Shown: positions 51,993-61,154, numbered from the stretch's first letter. The stretch: DNA of 64,000 nt from Pseudotabrizicola alkalilacus (GCF_003443995.1 NZ_QWEY01000006.1:1-64000), one strand, 5' to 3'. Notes: generated by a model from the letters alone, not told the origin. Numbers and translations are program-made.

Positions 51993-52703
51993 ATGACGGG
52001 CAATCGACAGATCACCCCCCGACTGTTGTTGCAGGCCTATGCGATGGGAATCTTCCCGATGGCAGACTCCGCGACATCGCAGGACATTCACTGGGTCGAC
52101 CCCAAACGCCGGGGCGTGTTCGATCTGGACCGGTTCCACATTTCACGCTCGCTGCGCCGCGCTGTGCTGCGCGACCAGTATCAGGTGGCGGTAGACACCG
52201 ATTTTTCCGGCGTGGTCGCGGCCTGTGCCGACCGCGCGGAAACCTGGATCAACCCCCCGATCTTTGCCCTGTACGAGGCGCTGCACCGCGAGGGCCGCGC
52301 GCATAGTCTGGAGGTGTGGGAGGGTGAGCGGCTGATCGGCGGCGTGTATGGCGTGGTGCTGGGGTCGGCATTCTTTGGCGAATCGATGTTCTCACGCCGT
52401 ACGAATGCGTCAAAGATCGCTCTGGCCTGGCTGGTACACCGGTTGCAGGCGGGCGGGTTTACGCTGTTCGATACCCAGTTCCTGACCCCACATCTGGCCA
52501 GCCTTGGCGCGACGGAAATCCCACGCGCCGAATACCACCGCAGGCTGGACCGCGCCCTGCGCCAGAAGGCGCGGTTCGATCCGCCCGGCTATGCGCCTTA
52601 TCCTTCGTTGATCTCTTCCAGCGGCGCGTCCGGGTCTTCCTCTGGCTCGGTCACCTCGGGGGCGACGAAGCCGGAGTCGCAGGACAGCACCCAAATATCA
52701 TAG
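51993..52703 (+). CDS. aat: Leucyl/phenylalanyl-tRNA-protein transferase
   Basis: This 236-residue protein of the N-end rule pathway adds Leu or Phe to proteins with N-terminal Arg/Lys, making them ClpS/ClpAP substrates. Family motifs include AYAMGIFPMA, GGVYGVVLGSAFFGESMFS and LFDTQFLTPHLASLGA. The last 35 residues are a Ser/Gly-rich tail (SSSGASGSSSGSVTSG) encoded on the strand opposite the end of the DUF2155 gene. The conserved domain ends near residue 200, so this tail is an accidental or lineage-specific extension. Confidence 0.93.
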   Translation: MTGNRQITPRLLLQAYAMGIFPMADSATSQDIHWVDPKRRGVFDLDRFHISRSLRRAVLRDQYQVAVDTDFSGVVAACADRAETWINPPIFALYEALHREGRAHSLEVWEGERLIGGVYGVVLGSAFFGESMFSRRTNASKIALAWLVHRLQAGGFTLFDTQFLTPHLASLGATEIPRAEYHRRLDRALRQKARFDPPGYAPYPSLISSSGASGSSSGSVTSGATKPESQDSTQIS

Positions 52704-53023
52704 CGCGGGTGATCCATCGCCGACAGCGCCGGACTGGAGGCCAGCATCCAGCCGGTAAACATCGGCCGGGTGGCGGTGGTATCCACCACGGTCACATGCG
52801 CCTGCGCATCCGCCGCCGGGTTGTCGCGGGGAAAGCGGCATTCATCGAGCTGCACCGTCAGCCGCCCCAGCGCCACCGACTGCCCGCGCGACAGCGACAG
52901 ATCCTGCACCCGGCCCGTCACCTTGTCCAGAAACCGCAGCGTGCCACCGGGGGCGGACGCCATGTCCTGCGCCGCCAGCGGCACGGGGGCCAGCATCAGC
53001 GCCAAGAGCAACAGCCGTTTCAT
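52598..53023 (-). CDS. DUF2155 periplasmic protein
   Basis: This 141-residue protein has a clear signal peptide (MKRLLLLALMLAPVPLAAQ). The DUF2155 core contains LRFLDKVTGRVQDL and FTGWMLASSPALSAMDHPRYDIWVLSC. The C-terminus is acidic. The function is unknown; the family is alphaproteobacterial and often beside the complex I NDUFA12 and MCE genes, as here. It overlaps mlaD by 4 bases upstream and overlaps the aat tail by 106 bases in antisense. Confidence 0.85.
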   Translation of the reverse strand: MKRLLLLALMLAPVPLAAQDMASAPGGTLRFLDKVTGRVQDLSLSRGQSVALGRLTVQLDECRFPRDNPAADAQAHVTVVDTTATRPMFTGWMLASSPALSAMDHPRYDIWVLSCDSGFVAPEVTEPEEDPDAPLEEINEG

Positions 53024-53499
53024 TCCGTGCCCGCCTCTGCGCCCGCCGGGGTATCCGAGCCGCCGCCGACAAATTTCATCAGCAGGGTGATCAGGCTGAC
53101 AGCGCCTTGGGTATCCTCGATCTCATCGCCAGGTGCCAGGTTGTCCAGCGACCCGCCGGGAACGATCTCGACAAAGTTGCCGCCAAGCAGTCCTTCGGAG
53201 GAAATCAGGATCGCGCTGTCGTCTGGCAACAGGATATCACTGCGCAGCCGGATCGTAGCATCGGCAAAAAAGGTCTGCGGGTTCAGACGCAGATCGCTGA
53301 TGGTGCCGACCTTGATCCCCGCCATCCGCACGTCAGAGCCGACGCTGATCCCGTCCATGGCGCGAAAGCTGGCGGTCAGCGGATAGGTTTCACCCACCCG
53401 CGCCATCAGCCCGGCAGAATTTGCAGCATAGGCCAGAAAACCCACCGCCACCGCCAGCACCGCAGCGCCCGCCAGAATTTCAGCGCGTTCAGAGGCCAT
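53020..53499 (-). CDS. mlaD: MCE/MlaD-family lipid transport protein
   Basis: This 159-residue protein has one N-terminal membrane anchor (about 7-25, EILAGAAVLAVAVGFLAYA) and an MCE domain (VGSDVRMAGIKVGTISDLRL, EGLLGGNFVEIVPGG). It is the periplasmic substrate-binding ring of the phospholipid transport system that keeps the outer membrane asymmetric. No mlaE/F/B genes are adjacent. The ATG at 53499 overlaps the NDUFA12 stop (TAATG). Confidence 0.88.
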   Translation of the reverse strand: MASERAEILAGAAVLAVAVGFLAYAANSAGLMARVGETYPLTASFRAMDGISVGSDVRMAGIKVGTISDLRLNPQTFFADATIRLRSDILLPDDSAILISSEGLLGGNFVEIVPGGSLDNLAPGDEIEDTQGAVSLITLLMKFVGGGSDTPAGAEAGTE

Positions 53500-53873
53500 T
53501 ATTCTGGCTGCCACGCTTCGTAATCGGTACGGGCCACAGGCGCCGGACGACGCAGCGACCCGGCAGGCGCATAAGCCCCTTCGGTTCCGGTCAGGTTTTC
53601 CTGATGGGGCTTTTCCCAGACCTTATGGGTCAGAGGGGCCTTGGTCGGCGGCTGATCCCAGGTGAAATGCAGCCAGCCATGCCAGTCGGGCGACACGCGT
53701 GAGGCTTCCATCTCGCCATTGTAGATGATCCAGCGCTTTTTCGCGTCAGCGGTCTGATAATAGATGTTGCCCTGATCATCCTCGCCCACCTTTATGCCTT
53801 TGCGGGCGGTAAAGATCTGGGTGCCAATCGTCTGGCCGTTCCACCAGGTGAGCAGGCGCTTGAGGAAATACAT
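53499..53873 (-). CDS. NADH:ubiquinone oxidoreductase subunit NDUFA12
   Basis: This 124-residue protein is the bacterial homologue of the mitochondrial complex I accessory subunit NDUFA12 (B17.2). Motifs include [44 protein letters not shown]-type sequence and WQPE near the end. It sits on the peripheral arm of complex I and is restricted to Alphaproteobacteria and mitochondria. The ATG at 53873 begins [11 protein letters not shown]. The other nuo genes are elsewhere. Confidence 0.92.
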   Translation of the reverse strand: MYFLKRLLTWWNGQTIGTQIFTARKGIKVGEDDQGNIYYQTADAKKRWIIYNGEMEASRVSPDWHGWLHFTWDQPPTKAPLTHKVWEKPHQENLTGTEGAYAPAGSLRRPAPVARTDYEAWQPE

Positions 53874-53967
53874 CGGGAGCCTCCGGTTGCTTGTGTCTGA
53901 TATGGCGGAAATGGCGGGCAAGGTCTAGGGGCCGCGCGCGCCCTGCACCGCCAGCGGGCGTTTGCGC

Positions 53968-54022
53968 GATTTTTCGCAGAAAAATCATCCCTGCCACAAG
54001 ATCGAATTTTCTGCGAAAATTC
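53968..54022. repeat. Two mutually complementary short hairpins
   Basis: GATTTTTCGCAGAAAAATC (53968-53986) and GAATTTTCTGCGAAAATTC (54004-54022) are each self-complementary, and their cores are reverse complements of each other. They lie between the clpX terminator and the NDUFA12 gene and could form one large cruciform. Confidence 0.65.
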
Positions 54023-54045
54023 AAAAGCGCGGGACCAGCCCGCGC
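54023..54045 (-). terminator. Intrinsic terminator of clpX
   Basis: On the minus strand GCGCGGG (54045-54039) pairs with CCCGCGC (54033-54027) and is followed by TTTTGAATTTT. It lies 25 bases beyond the clpX stop. Confidence 0.8.
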
Positions 54046-54070
54046 CTTTGCATCCTTCGGTCCCCGTCAG

Positions 54071-55336
54071 TCAGCCTGCACTGGCGGTTTCTTTTTTCTT
54101 CGGTGCTTCGGTATAGACCAGCATCGGCTTGGCCCCGGCGTTGACCGCCTCTTCCTTGACCACGACCTCCTGCACGCCCTCCATCCCGGGCAGCTCGAAC
54201 ATGGTGTCGAGCAGGATATCTTCCATGATCGAGCGCAGACCGCGCGCGCCGGTCTTGCGCTTGATCGCGCGCCGCGCAATCGCCACCAGAGCGTCGGGGG
54301 TAAAGGTCAGCTTCACGCCTTCGATATCGAACAGGCGCTGATACTGTTTGACCAGAGCATTCTTGGGTTCGGTCAGAATGGTGACCAGCGCCGGCTCATC
54401 CAGATCGGTCAGCGTGGCTATCACCGGCAGACGACCGACAAATTCCGGGATCAGCCCGAATTTCAGCAGATCTTCCGGCTCCAGCTCCTTGAACAGCTCT
54501 CCCACACCGCGCGAGTCCGGGTCTTTCACGTCGGCGCCAAAGCCGATGCCCGACCCTTTACCCCGCTGGGCGATGATCTTTTCAAGCCCGGCAAAGGCCC
54601 CGCCACAGATGAACAAAATGTTGGTGGTGTCGACCTGCAGGAATTCCTGCTGCGGATGCTTGCGCCCGCCCTGCGGCGGCACCGATGCCACGGTGCCTTC
54701 CATGATCTTCAGCAGCGCCTGCTGCACGCCCTCGCCCGAGACATCGCGGGTGATTGAGGGGTTGTCGGATTTGCGGGTGATCTTGTCGACCTCGTCGATA
54801 TAGACGATTCCGCGCTGCGCCCGTTCAACGTTGTATTCTGACGCTTGCAGCAGTTTCAGGATGATGTTTTCGACATCCTCGCCGACATAGCCCGCTTCGG
54901 TCAGCGTGGTGGCATCAGCCATCGTAAACGGCACATCCAGAATCCGGGCGAGGGTCTGGGCCAGCAGGGTCTTGCCACAGCCGGTGGGGCCGATCAGCAG
55001 GATGTTGGATTTTGACAGCTCGATATCGGATTTGGATGAATGGTTCAGCCGCTTGTAATGGTTGTGAACCGCGACCGACAGCACCCGCTTGGCATGAATC
55101 TGGCCGATCACGTAATCATCCAGCACCTTGCAGATATCGCGCGGTGTCGGCACCCCATCGGTGGATTTCAGGCCGGTGGCCTTGGTCTCTTCACGGATGA
55201 TATCCATGCAAAGTTCCACACATTCATCGCAGATAAATACGGTGGGACCGGCAATCAGCTTTCGCACCTCGTGCTGGCTTTTGCCGCAGAAGGAACAGTA
55301 AAGCGTGTTCTTGCTGTCGCCGGAATTGTTCGCCAT
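54071..55336 (-). CDS. clpX: ClpX, ATP-dependent unfoldase of ClpXP
   Basis: This 421-residue AAA+ protein has an N-terminal four-Cys zinc domain (YCSFCGK and [10 protein letters not shown]), Walker A GPTGCGKT, the pore loop GYVGED, Walker [10 protein letters not shown] and the arginine/sensor region [10 protein letters not shown]. It unfolds tagged proteins for ClpP; in Rhodobacterales it also shapes the CtrA cell-cycle network that controls GTA production. The ATG at 55336 has GAGGAAA upstream; M1 at 55348 has none. It lies 97 bases downstream of clpP. Confidence 0.97.
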   Translation of the reverse strand: MANNSGDSKNTLYCSFCGKSQHEVRKLIAGPTVFICDECVELCMDIIREETKATGLKSTDGVPTPRDICKVLDDYVIGQIHAKRVLSVAVHNHYKRLNHSSKSDIELSKSNILLIGPTGCGKTLLAQTLARILDVPFTMADATTLTEAGYVGEDVENIILKLLQASEYNVERAQRGIVYIDEVDKITRKSDNPSITRDVSGEGVQQALLKIMEGTVASVPPQGGRKHPQQEFLQVDTTNILFICGGAFAGLEKIIAQRGKGSGIGFGADVKDPDSRGVGELFKELEPEDLLKFGLIPEFVGRLPVIATLTDLDEPALVTILTEPKNALVKQYQRLFDIEGVKLTFTPDALVAIARRAIKRKTGARGLRSIMEDILLDTMFELPGMEGVQEVVVKEEAVNAGAKPMLVYTEAPKKKETASAG

Positions 55337-55350
55337 GGGTTTCCTCAAGC

Positions 55351-55364
55351 CTTGTCAGGACAAG
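55351..55364. promoter_or_regulatory. Perfect palindrome upstream of clpX
   Basis: CTTGTCAGGACAAG is a perfect 14-base dyad, 15-28 bases upstream of the clpX start, between the clpP terminator and clpX. It is a possible operator or mRNA hairpin near the ribosome site. Confidence 0.4.
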
Positions 55365-55400
55365 TCTAGGCCAAGCCCGGACCCTCCACAATGTCAAATC

Positions 55401-55427
55401 GCCCCCCGGACGCATGGTCCGGGGGGC
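55401..55427 (-). terminator. Hairpin terminator of clpP
   Basis: GCCCCCCGGAC (55401-55411) pairs perfectly with GTCCGGGGGGC (55417-55427), with a 5-base loop, starting 6 bases beyond the clpP stop. On the minus strand it is followed only by GATTTGACATTG, so read-through into clpX is likely. Confidence 0.7.
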
Positions 55428-55433
55428 AAGGTG

Positions 55434-56066
55434 TCACTTCGTCGTGTCATCCACTTTGCCACGGCTGGCCACGATCTCGTCGATCAGGCCCCAGGCTTTG
55501 GCATCTTCGGCGGACATGAAGTTGTCGCGCTCCAGCGCCGCCTCGACCGTCTCATAGGAATTGCCGGTGTGGTGAACGTAGATCTCGTTCAACCGGCGCT
55601 TGAGCTTTTCGGTCTCGCGGGCGTGAATCATGATATCCGTCGCCTGCCCCTGATAGCCGCCGCTTGGCTGGTGCACCATGACCCGGCTGTTGGGCAGGGA
55701 AAAGCGCATGCCCTTTTCACCGGCGGTCAGCAGCAGCGACCCCATCGACGCCGCCTGCCCGATCACAAGGGTTGAAACCTTGGGTTTGATGTATTGCATG
55801 GTGTCATAGATCGACAGGCCAGAGGTCACCACACCGCCGGGGCTGTTGATATACATGCTGATTTCCTTTGACGGATTCTCCGCCTCCAGAAACAGCAGCT
55901 GGGCGCAGATCAGCGACGACATGCCATCATGCACCGGGCCGGACAGAAAGATGATCCGCTCCTTGAGCATGCGCGAAAAGATGTCATAGGCCCGCTCACC
56001 CCGGCTGGTCTGTTCGACAACCATGGGGACGAGGGTGTTCATGTAGTGATCAACGGGGTCGCGCAT
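55434..56066 (-). CDS. clpP: ClpP, ATP-dependent protease proteolytic subunit
   Basis: This 210-residue serine protease has the catalytic triad Ser107 (QAASMGS), His132 (MVHQP) and Asp181 (ERDNFM). It forms the tetradecameric chamber fed by ClpX (next gene) or ClpA. The ATG at 56066 ([14 protein letters not shown]) fits alphaproteobacterial ClpP; the longer frame is not supported. Confidence 0.97.
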   Translation of the reverse strand: MRDPVDHYMNTLVPMVVEQTSRGERAYDIFSRMLKERIIFLSGPVHDGMSSLICAQLLFLEAENPSKEISMYINSPGGVVTSGLSIYDTMQYIKPKVSTLVIGQAASMGSLLLTAGEKGMRFSLPNSRVMVHQPSGGYQGQATDIMIHARETEKLKRRLNEIYVHHTGNSYETVEAALERDNFMSAEDAKAWGLIDEIVASRGKVDDTTK

Positions 56067-56124
56067 GGGGCCTGCCTCTTGGATGTCTGATAGGTGAATA
56101 CGGGGCGGTCGTTGACAGAGTCTT

Positions 56125-56149
56125 AGTAGGGCGATGCGGGGGCTGCAAG
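56125..56149 (-). promoter_or_regulatory. Candidate heat-shock (RpoH-like) promoter of clpP
   Basis: On the minus strand CTTGCAG (56149-56143), 11 bases, then CCCTACT (56131-56125) resembles the sigma-32 pattern CTTG...CCCAT. It would start transcription about 50 bases upstream of the clpP ATG. The match is partial. Confidence 0.35.
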
Positions 56150-56251
56150 GGCAGGCGGCTTTTTCGTTTCCGCAAGGCCCAGGGCAAGGCGACGAATCAT
56201 GACATGCGGCGGGCTTGATCACAGCCCCGTGTGCGCTAGCTCCCGCTGACC

Positions 56252-57469
56252 ATGCAGATGACACCCACCTTTTCCGCAGCAACCCGCGCCTGCGCCCTTG
56301 CGCAACTGGCGCAGTTCATCCCCCATGCAGGCAGCGCCTATGCAAAGCACCGCAACCTGCACCGGCCCGGCCACCCGCATGTCTCGCAGCTCTCCCCCTA
56401 TCTGCGCAGCCGGTTGCTGACCGAGGCCGAGGTGATCCGGGCCGCACGTGACGCACATGGCGACAGCGCCGAGACCTTTGTCGCCGAAGTGCTTTGGCGC
56501 GCCTATTGGAAAGGCTGGCTGGAGATACGGCCGCATGTCTGGCGCGAGACTCAGGCCGGTGTGGCGGCATCTCTGGCCCGGCTGGACCGCGACCGCACTC
56601 TGGCCCACACCTATGAGGCCGCCTGCACCGGACAAACCGGCATTGACGGCTTTGATCACTGGGCGCGCGACCTGACCGCGACCGGCTATCTGCACAACCA
56701 CCAGCGGATGTGCTTTGCCTCGATCTGGCTCTACACCCTGCACCTGCCCTGGCAGCTGGGGGCGGATTTCTTTCTGCGACATCTGCTTGATGGCGATCCC
56801 GCGTCGAACACCCTGTCCTGGCGCTGGGTCGCCGGGCTGCACACGCCGGGCAAGCAGTATCTGGCTCAGGCCGAGGTGATCACCACACTCAGCGACGGCC
56901 GATACTGGCCCAAGGGTCTGGCACAAAGGGTTTTTCCGGTTGCCGCCCCGCCCAGCCCGGTTCCCGGCCCCTGCCCGCAGGGCGGGCTGTGGAACCGCAA
57001 CCTGCCGACGGCGCTGTTGCTGCACGAAGACGATCTGTCACCCGACTGGCTGCTGCAGGCTGGGTTGCGCCCGCTGTCAACCGCCTTTCTGCTGGCCCCC
57101 GGTGCCCGTTCCCCCCGTCCGGTTTCTCCGCTCATCGGGGATTTCCTGCGCCGTGCGGTCACCGATTGCAGCCGCCGTCTGGCCGCAGATCTGTCGACCT
57201 TGCATGGTCCGGTACAGGGGCCGGGCGCGGTCGATGCGCTGGTGGCCTGGGCGCGGCAAAGCGGGGCTGTCCAGATCGTGACCCCGTTCGCGCCGGTCGG
57301 CCCGGTCGCCAGCCTGCTCGCATCACTTGACACCAGACTGGCGGCGGAAAACATCCGTCTGGTCCGGGCAATGCGGCCGTACGATGCCGCGCTCTGGCCG
57401 CATGCAACGCAGGGTTTTTTCCGCTTTCACCAGACAGCACGCCATCTGATACAGCAGGGGCTGGTCTAG
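56252..57469 (+). CDS. Photolyase/cryptochrome-like protein with FAD-binding domain first (apparent domain swap)
   Basis: This 405-residue protein carries the helical FAD-binding domain of photolyases at its N-terminus (about 1-230): [34 protein letters not shown] and [20 protein letters not shown] are canonical. In photolyases the alpha/beta antenna domain comes first; here the C-terminal 250-405 looks like such a domain ([26 protein letters not shown]). Order therefore seems reversed. Conserved FAD contacts are mostly present, so flavin binding is likely; DNA repair or light sensing is not shown. It ends tail-to-tail with the CDP-alcohol transferase, overlapping by 4 bases. Confidence 0.8.
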   Translation: MQMTPTFSAATRACALAQLAQFIPHAGSAYAKHRNLHRPGHPHVSQLSPYLRSRLLTEAEVIRAARDAHGDSAETFVAEVLWRAYWKGWLEIRPHVWRETQAGVAASLARLDRDRTLAHTYEAACTGQTGIDGFDHWARDLTATGYLHNHQRMCFASIWLYTLHLPWQLGADFFLRHLLDGDPASNTLSWRWVAGLHTPGKQYLAQAEVITTLSDGRYWPKGLAQRVFPVAAPPSPVPGPCPQGGLWNRNLPTALLLHEDDLSPDWLLQAGLRPLSTAFLLAPGARSPRPVSPLIGDFLRRAVTDCSRRLAADLSTLHGPVQGPGAVDALVAWARQSGAVQIVTPFAPVGPVASLLASLDTRLAAENIRLVRAMRPYDAALWPHATQGFFRFHQTARHLIQQGLV

Positions 57470-58095
57470 TCACGCCCCGAAGGCGCATCAAAAAATTCGC
57501 GCCGGCCCAGCACAACACGGGCTGCGGCTGTGACCAGACACAAGCCGCCAAACACCATCGCAGCCGCTGGGAACATCGCGGGAAACAGGCAAAGCAACGT
57601 AAAGAACACAATCGTTTCGGTGCCTTCAAGCAGGCCCACCGCATAATACAGCGACTTTTCCCCCTGCTGCGTCGTGCTCATCCGCCGCTTTGCGGCAATG
57701 ATCGCATAGCCCAGAAAACTGGCCGCATTTGTGTAAAATGCTGCCAATAAAAACGCCCCCGCCACACCGTTTGCCTGCGGATCACGCAGCACAAAGGCCA
57801 ACGGAATTGCCGCATAAAACACAAAGTCGCAGAAAATATCGAAGTATCCGCCGAAATCGGTCTTGAACGTCGCCCGCGCCACCGCGCCATCCAGCCCGTC
57901 CAGCACCCGCCCGATCAAGAGCGGCACCAGCGCCAGCCAACCCGGCAGACCGCCTGCAATCATCCCCGCCGCCGCCAGCCCGAACCCCAGCCCCAGCAGG
58001 GTGATCCCGTCTGCCGTCGCCCCGCGCGCCGCCAGCCAGCGCCCGGTACGGTTCAACGGCGGGTCGATCAGGCGGCGCATGGCTCCGTCAAGCAT
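57466..58095 (-). CDS. CDP-alcohol phosphatidyltransferase family membrane protein
   Basis: This 209-residue membrane enzyme has the full family signature D-x2-DG-x2-AR-x8-G-x3-D-x3-D in DGLDGAVARATFKTDF followed by GGYFDIFCDFVFY. It joins a CDP-linked lipid and an alcohol to make a phospholipid; the acceptor alcohol is not evident. The ATG at 58095 is preceded by AAGGAGAG, better than upstream ATGs at 58125 and 58182. Confidence 0.87.
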   Translation of the reverse strand: MLDGAMRRLIDPPLNRTGRWLAARGATADGITLLGLGFGLAAAGMIAGGLPGWLALVPLLIGRVLDGLDGAVARATFKTDFGGYFDIFCDFVFYAAIPLAFVLRDPQANGVAGAFLLAAFYTNAASFLGYAIIAAKRRMSTTQQGEKSLYYAVGLLEGTETIVFFTLLCLFPAMFPAAAMVFGGLCLVTAAARVVLGRREFFDAPSGRD

Positions 58096-58284
58096 GGCAG
58101 AACTCTCCTTGATGGCCCGGATCATTGCCGCGCCTCGCCCTGTCGTCCAGCCCCATCCGGCCTCACGAACGGTTGTTTGCAACGAAATAGGCTTGCGCGC
58201 CGGGCTGTGCCTTGCCTATCCCGAAGCTATATCCCGCGACAAGCGGACAACAGGCCGCTTAAAGGCCGTCACACAGGGGTTCCC

Positions 58285-59484
58285 ATGCACCGACGCCATT
58301 TCCTGATCGCCACCGCCGCCCTCTTTGCCCTGCCCGCGCAAGCGCAGACCAACTGGGACAGCATTCTTGATGCGGCAAAGGGGCAGACGGTCTATTGGCA
58401 TGCCTGGGGTGGTGATCCGAAGATCAATGATTTCATCGCCTTCGTCGGCGGACAGGCACAGGCCCGGCATGGTGTGACCATCGAGCATGTCAAACTCGCC
58501 TCCACCGCCGATGCGGTCGCGCGGGTGCTGGGGGAACGCGATGCGGGAACGGTCACGGGCGGCGCGGTGGATCTGATCTGGATCAACGGCGAGAATTTTG
58601 CGGCGATGAAGGATCAGGGCCTGCTGTTCGGCCCCTTTGCGGAAAGCCTGCCGAACTGGCCACTGGTGGATGTAGCGGGCAAGCCTGCCGTGGTCACCGA
58701 TTTCACCCTGCCGACCGAAGGGTATGAATCGCCCTGGGCCATGGCGCAGTTCGTGTTCGAATATGACACCGCCCGCCTGCCCGAACCGCCGCGCAGCCTG
58801 AACGCGCTGAAAGACTTTATCATCGCCAACCCGGGCCGCTTCACCTATCCGCAGCCGCCTGATTATCTGGGCACCACATTCCTCAAGCAGGTGGCTTACG
58901 GCACGCTGGCCGACCCCTCGGTGATGCAGCAGCCGCTGGATGAGGCCACGTATGAGGCAACGGTCGCCCCGATGTGGGACTGGCTCGATGCCGTCACACC
59001 AGCGCTGTGGCGTGCGGGCAAGGCCTATCCGCAGAACGAACCGGCGCTGGGGCAATTGCTGGCTGATGCCGAGGTCGATATCGGCTTTGCCCTCAACCCC
59101 GGTCGCGCCAGTGCCGAGATTGCTGCCGGAAACCTGCCCGACACGGTGCGCACCTTCACCTTTGAGGACGGCACCATCGGCAACGCGTCATTTGTGGCGA
59201 TCCCGTTCAACGCGGCGCATCAGGCGGGCGCGCAGGTGGTGGCAAACCTGCTGCTGGACCCCGAGATTCAGGCCCGCGCCCAAGACCCGGATGTGCTGGG
59301 ATTTCAGACGGTTCTGGACCTTTCTTCACTTTCAGACTCAGACCGCGCCCGCTTTTATGCGCTGGAACTGGGTGTCGCCACCCTGTCACCTGCCGATCTT
59401 GGCCCCGCCTTGCTGGAGCCGCATGGCAGCTGGATGGTGCGGATCGGGCAAGACTGGATGCAGCGCTACGGCGTCGCCCAATGA
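58285..59484 (+). CDS. ynjB: ABC transporter substrate-binding protein, YnjB-like
   Basis: This 399-residue extracellular solute-binding protein has a signal peptide (MHRRHFLIATAALFALPAQA). The YnjB family motifs TVYWHAWGGDPKINDF and LIWINGENFAAMKDQGLLFGPF are visible. It is first in a three-gene operon and overlaps the permease by 4 bases. YnjBCD is related to iron/thiamine/sulphate importers, but its substrate is not established. The ATG at 58285 has AGGGG upstream. Confidence 0.88.
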   Translation: MHRRHFLIATAALFALPAQAQTNWDSILDAAKGQTVYWHAWGGDPKINDFIAFVGGQAQARHGVTIEHVKLASTADAVARVLGERDAGTVTGGAVDLIWINGENFAAMKDQGLLFGPFAESLPNWPLVDVAGKPAVVTDFTLPTEGYESPWAMAQFVFEYDTARLPEPPRSLNALKDFIIANPGRFTYPQPPDYLGTTFLKQVAYGTLADPSVMQQPLDEATYEATVAPMWDWLDAVTPALWRAGKAYPQNEPALGQLLADAEVDIGFALNPGRASAEIAAGNLPDTVRTFTFEDGTIGNASFVAIPFNAAHQAGAQVVANLLLDPEIQARAQDPDVLGFQTVLDLSSLSDSDRARFYALELGVATLSPADLGPALLEPHGSWMVRIGQDWMQRYGVAQ

Positions 59485-61154
59485 TCACCGGCGGCCCGCT
59501 GCGGTGGGCCCCCCGGCTGACACTGGCGCTGCTGGTGGTGCCGGTGGCGGCGGGCCTGCTGGGCACGTTGATTCCGGCATTTTCCAATGATGCCAAAGGC
59601 TTTCGCGCCCTTCTTGACTGGCCCGGCCTGTCGCCTGCGGTCTGGCTGTCGCTGACCACCGGCGTTGCCGCCACCGCCCTGTCGCTCGCGGCCACGCTGC
59701 TGCTGGTCGCCAGCCTCTGGGGCACGCGGGTCTTTGCGCTGATCCAGCATCTGCTGGCCCCGCTGCTGTCGGTTCCCCATGCCGCAGCGGCGCTTGGGCT
59801 GGCGTTTCTGATCGCGCCGTCGGGCTGGATTGCGCGTCTGTTGTCGCCCTGGGCCACCGGCTGGACCCAGCCGCCGGATCTGCTGATCCTGAACGACCCT
59901 TACGGGGTGTCGCTGACGCTGGGGCTGGTCACCAAAGAGGTGCCGTTCCTGTTTCTGATGACCCTCGCCGCCCTGCCGCAAGCCGATGTGGCGCGGCGGA
60001 TCAATGTGGCGCAAAGCCTGGGCGCGGGGCGGATCGCGGCTTTTGTCATTTCGGTATTGCCCAGCCTTTACAGCCAGTTGCGCCTGCCGGTTTATGCGGT
60101 TCTGGCCTATTCGATGACCGCGGTGGAAATGGCGATGATCCTGGGCCCGACCCGGCCCGCCACCCTGTCGGCGCAGGTGGTGATCTGGATGGCCGACCCG
60201 ATGCTGACCGGGCGGGCCACTGCTGCCGCCGGGGCGGTGTTGCAGCTGGCGGTGGTCATCGCGGCGCTGCTGGCCTGGGTTCTGGCCGAGCGTATCGCCG
60301 CGCTGGTCCTGATCCGCCTTGCCGAAGGCGGCCTGCGCGCCCATGCGCTTGACGCGGTCGCGCGCGGGCTCGCGGTGCTGACCGGCACGGCTACGGCGGC
60401 GGCACTGATCCTTGGGCTGGCCGGGCTGGCGGTCTGGTCGGTGGCCGGGCTGTGGCAGTTCCCCGATGCCCTGCCCGCCTCGCTGTCGCTGAAAACATGG
60501 ATGCGCGCCGCCCCCGATCTGGCCAGCACCGGCGGGTTGACGCTGCTGATCGCCGCCGCCGCCACCGCGCTGTCGCTGGCGCTGGTGCTGGCCTGTCTGG
60601 AGGCCGAGCACCGCTATGCGCTCTCGCCGCAGACCGGCGCACTCTGGGTGCTGTACCTGCCGCTTCTGGTGCCACAGGTCGCGTTCCTTCCGGGCTTGCA
60701 GATCGCCGCTCTGCGCAGCGGGGTCGAGGGGCATTGGCTGGCCGTGGCCGCCGCCCATCTGGTGTTTGTTCTGCCTTACGTCTTTTTGTCGCTCGCCCCC
60801 GCATGGCGTGCCTGGGATCCCCGCGTCTCGGTCGCCGGTCTGTCCTTGGGCGCTACCCCGGCGCGGGTGTTCTGGCGCCTGCGCCTGCCGATGCTCCTGC
60901 GCCCGGTGCTGACGGCGGCGGCGGTGGGGCTGGCGGTGTCGGTCGGACAGTATCTGCCCACGCTGCTGATCGGCGGCGGGCGGGTCGAGACCCTGACGAC
61001 CGAAGCCGTTGCCCTGTCCTCGGGCGGCAACCGGCGGCTGATCGGCACCTATGCCCTGTTGCAGATGGTACTGCCCGCGCTTGGCTTTGCCCTCGCGTTG
61101 CTGGTGCCTGCGATGCTGTTCCGCAACCGGCGTGGCATGGCGGTGAGCGCATGA
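59481..61154 (+). CDS. ynjC: ABC transporter permease with two fused permease domains, YnjC-like
   Basis: This 557-residue membrane protein has about twelve hydrophobic segments, made of two permease halves. Each half carries an EAA-like loop: ARRINVAQSLGAGRIAAFV in the first and SVAGLSLGATPARVFWRLRLP in the second. It forms the membrane channel between YnjB and YnjD. It overlaps both neighbours by 4 bases, so the three proteins are translated as a unit. Confidence 0.88.
   Translation: MITGGPLRWAPRLTLALLVVPVAAGLLGTLIPAFSNDAKGFRALLDWPGLSPAVWLSLTTGVAATALSLAATLLLVASLWGTRVFALIQHLLAPLLSVPHAAAALGLAFLIAPSGWIARLLSPWATGWTQPPDLLILNDPYGVSLTLGLVTKEVPFLFLMTLAALPQADVARRINVAQSLGAGRIAAFVISVLPSLYSQLRLPVYAVLAYSMTAVEMAMILGPTRPATLSAQVVIWMADPMLTGRATAAAGAVLQLAVVIAALLAWVLAERIAALVLIRLAEGGLRAHALDAVARGLAVLTGTATAAALILGLAGLAVWSVAGLWQFPDALPASLSLKTWMRAAPDLASTGGLTLLIAAAATALSLALVLACLEAEHRYALSPQTGALWVLYLPLLVPQVAFLPGLQIAALRSGVEGHWLAVAAAHLVFVLPYVFLSLAPAWRAWDPRVSVAGLSLGATPARVFWRLRLPMLLRPVLTAAAVGLAVSVGQYLPTLLIGGGRVETLTTEAVALSSGGNRRLIGTYALLQMVLPALGFALALLVPAMLFRNRRGMAVSA

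Noticed and set aside
60452-61150. N-terminal extension of the YnjD frame by more than 230 codons
   Set aside because: It only reads the permease gene in another frame; the ATPase domain starts exactly at the ATG at 61151 with a 4-base overlap typical of this operon.
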